This document shows positions 22,205 to 27,179 of a stretch of DNA of 27,179 bases, one piece after another. The DNA comes from CAYZJD01 sp964478455 (GTDB lineage: Bacteria; Acidobacteriota; Terriglobia; Bryobacterales; Bryobacteraceae). The notes under the pieces are model-generated. The model searched no databases, was not told the origin of the DNA, and worked only from the letters and a program-made list of their open reading frames with translations. The stretch covers positions 1-27,179 of the forward strand of contig CAYZJD010000012.1 in the NCBI GenBank assembly GCA_964478455.1. The letters run 5' to 3'. The position numbers and the translations under genes are program-made. Within the stretch, counting starts at the first letter, position 1, and every line of letters starts with the position of its first letter.

Positions 22205-24499
22205 ATGCGGAGCGCAATCTGCCTGATCCTGCTCGGGTCCGCGGCGGCCCAACTCCGGAAGCCGGATGCCGAGACGATGATCGACGCGGGCCGGCGGCAC
22301 TTCGAGCTCCGCTGCGCCATGTGCCACGGCGCTGACGGGATGGGTGGAGAGCGCGCTCCGGGCGTGGCCGGACGTGAAGGCGAGCGGATGCGCTCCGAGC
22401 AGGACCTGCGCGACCTCATTTCGAAGGGAGTGCCGGAGGCGGGAATGCCGGGCTTCCGTCTCGGGGCGGAGGAACTCCGGCAGATCGTCGCCTTCGTTCG
22501 ATCGCTGACCATGCCCGCCATCGAGCGCGCGGTCGCCGGGAATGCGGCCCGCGGCCGGGACTTCTTCTTCGGCCACGGCGGTTGCGCGGCGTGTCACATA
22601 GTGGAAGGGCGCGGGGGCGTGGGTGGTCCGGACCTGTCCAATCTCGGGCGCCGGCGAACGCTGGCGGAGATCGAGCAGGCGCTGCGCGCGCCGGAGTCGC
22701 GGCGTTTGCCCGGCTACCGGGTCGCGCGGGTTGAGTTGCGAGACGGCACGACGATTCGCGGGTTCGTCAGGAACGAAAGCAACTACGACTTACAGTTGCA
22801 GGAGCCGGGTGGCAAACTGCACTTACTCCGAGCCGCTGACATAGTTCGTGTCATCCGCGAAGAGAGATCGGCAATGCCGGCGGTGAACGTTACTGCCGGG
22901 GAGATGAGCGACCTCATCGCCTACCTCAGCCGGCTGTCGGAGGAGTCGGTTACGGCCAGGCACGCCGGTGAGTCCATCGCGGCGCCGTTCGATGCCAAGC
23001 CGGAGGACTGGCCCACGTATCATGGCCATCCGAGCGGGAACCGGCACAGCCCGCTGGCGCAGATCCACACGGGCAATGTGGCAAGCCTCGCTCCCAAGTG
23101 GATCTACCCGATTCGCGCCGCGGAGCGGCTCGAGGTGACACCCGTCGTCGTGGACGGCGTCATGTACGTGACCAGCGTGAATCAGGCTTACGCGCTGGAC
23201 GCGCGGACGGGACGCGAGATCTGGAGCTGGCGCCGGCCGCGAACACCGGGCGTGATCGGCGATGCCGCGGGCGGCATCAACCGGGGCGTGGCGGTGTGGC
23301 GCGACCGCGTTTTCCTGGTAACGGACCACGCGCATCTCATCGCGCTGAACCGCTTCACCGGCGCGTTCTTGTGGGACGTGGAGATGGCCGACTACCGCGA
23401 GCACTACGGAGCAACATCGGCGCCGCTGGTGGTGAAGGACCTGGTCATTTCCGGAACCTCCGGAGGGGATGAGGGGGTGCGCGGCTTTGTCGCGGCGTAC
23501 AAGGCCACCACGGGCGAACGCGTCTGGCGCTTCTGGACGATCCCGCTTCCGGGCGAGCCGCTCTCGGAAACCTGGCAGGGGAAAGCGATCGAGCACGGCT
23601 GCGCCTCCGCCTGGCTGACGGGGACCTACGATCCCGAGCTGGACCTTCTGTACTGGCCGACCGGGAACCCGTGTCCGGACTTCAACGGCGACGAGCGCAG
23701 GGGTGACAACCTGTACTCGGACTCCGTACTGGTGCTGAAGGCGGAGAGCGGCGAACTGCGCTGGCACTACCAGTTCACGCCGCACGACGTCCACGATTGG
23801 GACGCCCAGCAGACGCCGATGCTGATCGACGCCGAGTTCGGCGGACGGCCACGCAAGCTGCTGGCGCAGGCCAACCGCAACGGCTTCTTCTACGTGCTCG
23901 ACCGGACGAACGGCGAACTGCTGCTGGCGAAGCCATTCGTGCAGAAACTAACCTGGGCGAGCGGCGTCGGCCGGGACGGGCGGCCCCAGGTGCTACCAGG
24001 CACAGCGCCGACGCCGGAAGGCACAAGGGTTTGCCCCTCGATCGAAGGAGCGACGAACTGGATGTCCACCGCGTATCATCCATCGACGGGCTTGTTCTAC
24101 GTGATGGCGCTCGAGAACTGCAACATCTACGTGAAGTCGTCGGCATGGTGGGAGCCGGGCAAATCGTTCTACGGCGGCGCGGTACGCGCTGTGCCAGGCG
24201 AGGAGCCGGTGAAGTATCTGCGAGCGATTGACCTCAAGACAGGCAGCATCGCGTGGGAATACAGGCAGACTGGTCCCGGCAACACGTGGGGCGGAGTGCT
24301 GTCGACCGACGGCGGGCTGATCTTCTTCGGAGATGACAGCGGCGCCTTTGCGGCCGTGGATGCTGCGACCGGCAAGCCTCTCTGGCACTTTCACACCAAC
24401 CAGAACTGGCGCGCCTCCCCGATGACCTACACGGTAGACGGGAAGCAGCACGTGGCCGTCGCCGCCGGCGGGAGCATTCTCTCGTTCGCGCTGCCGTAG
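22205..24499 (+). CDS. Dihaem cytochrome c / quinoprotein-like beta-propeller fusion
   Basis: A 764-residue periplasmic protein. A short signal peptide (MRSAICLILLGSAAA) is followed by a class-I cytochrome c with CAMCH at 37-41 and a likely axial Met81. A second haem domain has CAACH at 127-131. It runs on into GGPDLSNLGRRRTLAEI and RVELRDGTTIRGFV, as in the planctomycete-type haem-binding domain. From residue 268 (DWPTYHGHP) comes an eight-bladed PQQ-dehydrogenase-type propeller, with docking motifs such as TGREIWSW, SGELRWHYQFTPHD (527-528) and GGVLSTDGGLIFFGDDSGAF. Where classical enzymes have GRDxDTG with the catalytic Asp, this one reads VLKAESG (Lys512, Glu514). It may therefore be one of the acidobacterial 'empty' quinoprotein relatives. 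Electrons would pass to the haems. Translation is coupled to the CBM9-like gene. Confidence 0.93.
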   Translation: MRSAICLILLGSAAAQLRKPDAETMIDAGRRHFELRCAMCHGADGMGGERAPGVAGREGERMRSEQDLRDLISKGVPEAGMPGFRLGAEELRQIVAFVRSLTMPAIERAVAGNAARGRDFFFGHGGCAACHIVEGRGGVGGPDLSNLGRRRTLAEIEQALRAPESRRLPGYRVARVELRDGTTIRGFVRNESNYDLQLQEPGGKLHLLRAADIVRVIREERSAMPAVNVTAGEMSDLIAYLSRLSEESVTARHAGESIAAPFDAKPEDWPTYHGHPSGNRHSPLAQIHTGNVASLAPKWIYPIRAAERLEVTPVVVDGVMYVTSVNQAYALDARTGREIWSWRRPRTPGVIGDAAGGINRGVAVWRDRVFLVTDHAHLIALNRFTGAFLWDVEMADYREHYGATSAPLVVKDLVISGTSGGDEGVRGFVAAYKATTGERVWRFWTIPLPGEPLSETWQGKAIEHGCASAWLTGTYDPELDLLYWPTGNPCPDFNGDERRGDNLYSDSVLVLKAESGELRWHYQFTPHDVHDWDAQQTPMLIDAEFGGRPRKLLAQANRNGFFYVLDRTNGELLLAKPFVQKLTWASGVGRDGRPQVLPGTAPTPEGTRVCPSIEGATNWMSTAYHPSTGLFYVMALENCNIYVKSSAWWEPGKSFYGGAVRAVPGEEPVKYLRAIDLKTGSIAWEYRQTGPGNTWGGVLSTDGGLIFFGDDSGAFAAVDAATGKPLWHFHTNQNWRASPMTYTVDGKQHVAVAAGGSILSFALP

Positions 24500-24545
24500 C
24501 AGCACCATACTACAGGGTCCGTTTATCATGAAATAGGAGACCATC

Positions 24546-26174
24546 ATGGACTTCGACCGGCGCAGCTTCCTCCAGTTTCTGATGTCCCTGTCCCCCGCGG
24601 CGGCCCTCGATTGGGATTCGATGCCCGTGGGTGATCGCAGAGAGGCAGAGAGCGATTCCTTTGACGCAATCATCATCGGCTCGGGCCTCGGCGGCCTGAG
24701 CTGCGCGGCCGCATTCGCGCGCCAGGGCTTCAAGGCGCTAGTCCTCGAGCAGCACGACAAGCCCGGCGGCTACGCCACCACCTTCCGCCGGCCCGGCGGG
24801 TTCGTCTTCGATGTGTCCCTGCACTCGACCAGCGTCGGCGAAAGGGACGGCGTCCACAACTTGATCCCCGGCTTTCCGGAGATCCGCGATGTCACCTTCA
24901 CGCCTCACCCAGACCTCTACCGCGCCATCTTCCCCGACTACGACTTCCGCGTTCCCCAGCGGAACATTGGCGCATACGTCAACTGGCTCAACGCGCAGTT
25001 CCCCGACGAACGCGAGGGAATCGAAGAGACCTTCAAGCTGATGGCCGGGCTGGCGGATGAAATCGGGAGGTTGAGCCAGGCTCAGGGCAAGGTGGAGATG
25101 AGCCGGTTTCCGAAGGAGTTCCCCTACCTTGTCAAAGCCTACCGCTTCACGTGGGGCCAGTTGACCGATGCTCATCTCAAGAGCCCGAAGCTCAGGGCCA
25201 TCATTTCAGCGCTGTGGCCCTATTTTGGCCTGCCGCCATCCAAGTTGTCCGCGATCTACTACGGCATGCCGACTTACGGATATCTCCGCGCCGGAGGTTA
25301 CTATCCGATCGGGAAGTCACAGAAGATCAGCGACGCGTTTGCCGGTTACATCCGGAGCCGCGGCGGCCAGGTCTTGCTGCGAACTCGCGTGGAGCGAATT
25401 CTGGTGAAGGACGGGACAGCGCACGGCGTGCGGACGGCGGACGGAAAGGAGTACAAGGCGAAGGTCGTTGTTTCCAACGCCAGCGCCCAGGAAACGTTCC
25501 GAAGACTCCTGGAGGACGGTGAAAGCCTGCGGGAGTACCTCACCAGGCTGGATCGCCTGAGCGTGAGCCTCTCCTGCTTCCAGGTGTTTCTCGGGTTGAA
25601 GAAGGACCTCGTCCGGAAGTTGGGGATCAAGGACACGGAGATCTTTGTCTACCCCAAGTACGATCACGAAGCGGGATATCGGGCGGCGGTGGCGGCCGAT
25701 GTTGAAAGTGGCTTCTTCGGCGTGACCTTGTACGACAACCTATACGAAGGATACTCACCGAAGGGAAAGGACACGGTGAATGTCATCTGCTTGCAGGGGT
25801 TCGATCATTGGGAGAAGTACGAGCGGGACTACAGGGCGGGTCGCAAAAAGGCCTACCGCGCGGAGAAAGAGCGCCTAGCGAACATCCTCATCCAGCAGGT
25901 TGAGAAAGCCCTGCTGCCTGGACTTTCCGACGCCATCCAGGTGAAGGAAATCGGCTCACCACTGACCAATCTGCGCTACACCAGCAACCATCGCGGCGCT
26001 ATCTACGGATGGGACCAAACGCTCGATAACTCCGGACCGCGGCGCCTGCCGCACAGCACGCCGATCAAGAATCTGTACCTGGCCGGCGCATGGACCACGC
26101 CCGGCCACGGTTACGGTGGCGTGTTATACAGCGGTCTTAGTTGCTTCGCCGAAATCATGAAAGCCTGGAGCTAA
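24546..26174 (+). CDS. FAD-dependent oxidoreductase of the phytoene desaturase / retinol saturase type
   Basis: A 542-residue flavoprotein. The Rossmann FAD motif is AIIIGSGLGGLSCAAAFARQ (Gly45, Gly47, Gly50), with Glu68 at the end of strand 2 (ALVLEQHDKPGGYATTF). The C-terminal FAD-binding motif is LYLAGAWTTPGHGYGGVLYS. The layout is that of CrtI/CrtISO and all-trans-retinol 13,14-reductase relatives, which desaturate, isomerise or saturate polyenes. No other carotenoid gene is near, so the substrate is open. The N-terminus MDFDRRSFLQFLMSLSPAAA contains a possible twin-arginine signal, unusual for this group, though its hydrophobic part is short. TAGGAG lies 7 bases before ATG 24546. It follows the quinoprotein-like gene by 46 bases and may be in the same operon. 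It ends inside the inverted repeat at 26173. Confidence 0.93.
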   Translation: MDFDRRSFLQFLMSLSPAAALDWDSMPVGDRREAESDSFDAIIIGSGLGGLSCAAAFARQGFKALVLEQHDKPGGYATTFRRPGGFVFDVSLHSTSVGERDGVHNLIPGFPEIRDVTFTPHPDLYRAIFPDYDFRVPQRNIGAYVNWLNAQFPDEREGIEETFKLMAGLADEIGRLSQAQGKVEMSRFPKEFPYLVKAYRFTWGQLTDAHLKSPKLRAIISALWPYFGLPPSKLSAIYYGMPTYGYLRAGGYYPIGKSQKISDAFAGYIRSRGGQVLLRTRVERILVKDGTAHGVRTADGKEYKAKVVVSNASAQETFRRLLEDGESLREYLTRLDRLSVSLSCFQVFLGLKKDLVRKLGIKDTEIFVYPKYDHEAGYRAAVAADVESGFFGVTLYDNLYEGYSPKGKDTVNVICLQGFDHWEKYERDYRAGRKKAYRAEKERLANILIQQVEKALLPGLSDAIQVKEIGSPLTNLRYTSNHRGAIYGWDQTLDNSGPRRLPHSTPIKNLYLAGAWTTPGHGYGGVLYSGLSCFAEIMKAWS

Positions 26175-26257
26175 ACCGGGGACAGCCCGCATGTTCCCCG
26201 CGGATTTCGTAAGCTGACGTGCCCGCATCAAGGAAACATGCGGGCTGTCCCCGGTTT
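26173..26257. terminator. Large inverted repeat between convergent genes, bidirectional terminator
   Basis: Arms of 23 bases match perfectly (26173-26195 and 26235-26257; each contains the core CGGGGACAGCCCGCATG or its complement). A mismatch then further CC/GG pairs extend them to about 26. The 39-base spacer is GC-rich. The stop codons of the flavoprotein gene (26172-26174) and the multihaem gene (26259-26257) lie at the two outer edges. On the plus strand TTTTAC follows the stem. The GGGGACAG core resembles REP-like elements seen in many environmental genomes, so it may be a mobile repeat acting as a terminator. Confidence 0.75.
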
Positions 26258-27179
26258 TACTTCTTCGCCCGCAGCTCGGCGGCTATGTTCTTGATCTCGG
26301 TCAGGTCTCGCTGCATCTCGCTCCAGCCGTACCACAGCGCGTAGTCGGGGTTGGCGTGGAAGGTGCCCTGAAAGGTGCGCATCCGGTGCTCGAGGTGCAT
26401 CACGAACAGCTTCTGCTCGATTGGGGTCGGCGCGTCGTGGAAGGTCAGCAGGTCCGGGTAAGCGTAGGCGTAGTTCTTAGGCTTCGCCAGAATGCCGTCT
26501 TTGTAAAGAGCCGCGACGGTCTCGATCGCTTCCGCCAGCAGACGGTCGGCCTGCTTGATCATGTCATCCCCCTTGGCCAGTTCCGCCTTGGCGAAGTTGA
26601 TCGAGTGGCATTGGTTACAGGCCTTGAGCGACTTGTCGCGCTCTTTCTGCCAGTCTTCCTGGGTGAGGCGCGCCACCTGGGCCGCCTTCACCACCTCGAG
26701 CCTGCCCGTCGGCTTGCCGTCCGGGTCCAGCACCCCGAGGCCTTTCAGGATCGTCACCTGGTCGGCGGCCCACTGTTTGTCCTCTGGCAGCGGCAACCGC
26801 ACCGCGAGAAACCCCCACGCCGTTCTTACTTCGTGATTACCCTCCTGCATGTGGCAGGTCTGGCACGTGGGCGCGGCCGTCTTCTCCGGTAACGTTCCGG
26901 TCTGCTTCAGCAGGTAACGCACGCCGTGCTTGGAGGCCGAGTACATCTCCCACTGCGGGTGGTCGAAGCCCATGTGGCAGGTCTGGCATGCCTGCGGCTG
27001 CCGCGCCTCGACGGTCGAGAACGTGTGGCGCGTGTGGCAGGCGTCGCACGAGGCGAGCCCGAAGCCCGCTCCGCCGGCCTTCAGCTCTTTGATCTCCGCC
27101 TCCGTCTTGAGCCCGATTTTGTGGCACCCGCCGCAGCCCTTCATCCCTTCGGTCAGCGACATGGGCTGCCAGTGGAATG
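26257..27179 (-). CDS. Multihaem cytochrome c, hydroxylamine-oxidoreductase-like (C-terminal part)
   Basis: The frame is open to the right edge, so the N-terminal part is missing; 307 residues are visible. Five CxxCH haem sites are present: CGGCH (27135-27121), CDACH (27048-27034), CQTCH (26988-26974), CQTCH (26865-26851) and CNQCH (26619-26605). Additional His residues suit axial ligands. The end, FHANPDYALWYGWSEMQRDL followed by TEIKN, matches the C-terminal helices of octahaem hydroxylamine oxidoreductase-like proteins. Five sites are consistent with the last five of eight haems. Family members oxidise hydroxylamine or reduce nitrite and related nitrogen compounds in the periplasm. Which reaction occurs depends on a crosslinking Tyr and on partners that cannot be judged here. 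The ATG at 27162 is unlikely to be the true start because FHWQP precedes it in frame and several haems would be lacking. Confidence 0.93.
   Translation of the reverse strand, partial: FHWQPMSLTEGMKGCGGCHKIGLKTEAEIKELKAGGAGFGLASCDACHTRHTFSTVEARQPQACQTCHMGFDHPQWEMYSASKHGVRYLLKQTGTLPEKTAAPTCQTCHMQEGNHEVRTAWGFLAVRLPLPEDKQWAADQVTILKGLGVLDPDGKPTGRLEVVKAAQVARLTQEDWQKERDKSLKACNQCHSINFAKAELAKGDDMIKQADRLLAEAIETVAALYKDGILAKPKNYAYAYPDLLTFHDAPTPIEQKLFVMHLEHRMRTFQGTFHANPDYALWYGWSEMQRDLTEIKNIAAELRAKK

Overview
The window looks like a piece of a metagenome-derived acidobacterial chromosome, most likely from the Bryobacterales/Solibacter group. The evidence is high GC with GC-rich third codon positions, a very large TonB-dependent receptor with a carboxypeptidase-regulatory-like N-terminus, several Tat-exported enzymes, a haem-bearing quinoprotein-like propeller, and TAGAAT-type -10 boxes. 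A 10-N scaffold gap inside one gene shows it is a draft assembly. The taxonomy is inference; there is no rRNA or tRNA here to confirm it. I see no phage, integrase, transposase gene or CRISPR array.

Left part (1-6764): the C-terminally truncated start of a sodium/solute symporter (minus strand); a secreted TPR protein interrupted by the N gap; two small single-membrane-span proteins on the minus strand; a URO-D-family (corrinoid methyltransferase-like) protein divergent from a Tat-exported aldo/keto reductase; and a small membrane protein that overlaps the reductase tail convergently.

Middle (6826-15439): a probable cyclic-di-GMP locus. A PilZ-J-domain fusion (minus) is divergent from a 1192-residue membrane sensor with PAS-PAS-GAF-GGDEF-EAL (plus). 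Between them lies a 435-base spacer with a short tandem repeat and an inverted repeat. Then comes a 1157-residue Oar-like TonB-dependent receptor.

Right part (15905-27179): two minus-strand blocks. In transcription order these are a secreted TIM-barrel-like protein with a DUF362 protein (TTG start), then a Tat-exported beta-propeller with a cytoplasmic-looking beta-propeller. A plus-strand block follows: a CBM9-like secreted protein coupled to a dihaem quinoprotein-like enzyme, then a CrtI/retinol-saturase-like flavoprotein. The edge holds the C-terminal five-haem part of a hydroxylamine-oxidoreductase-like multihaem cytochrome. Most of these proteins are exported, so the region reads as a periplasmic redox and polymer-use neighbourhood, but no single pathway can be named from sequence alone.

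Between genes the window is rich in palindromic elements of at least four kinds: GCCGGC-rich clusters, a degenerate 27-base inverted repeat, paired C-rich/G-rich hairpins, and a near-perfect inverted repeat that fills a convergent gap and contains both stop codons. These and the PilZ-J fusion are the most interesting signals. No complete new system can be demonstrated from this window alone.
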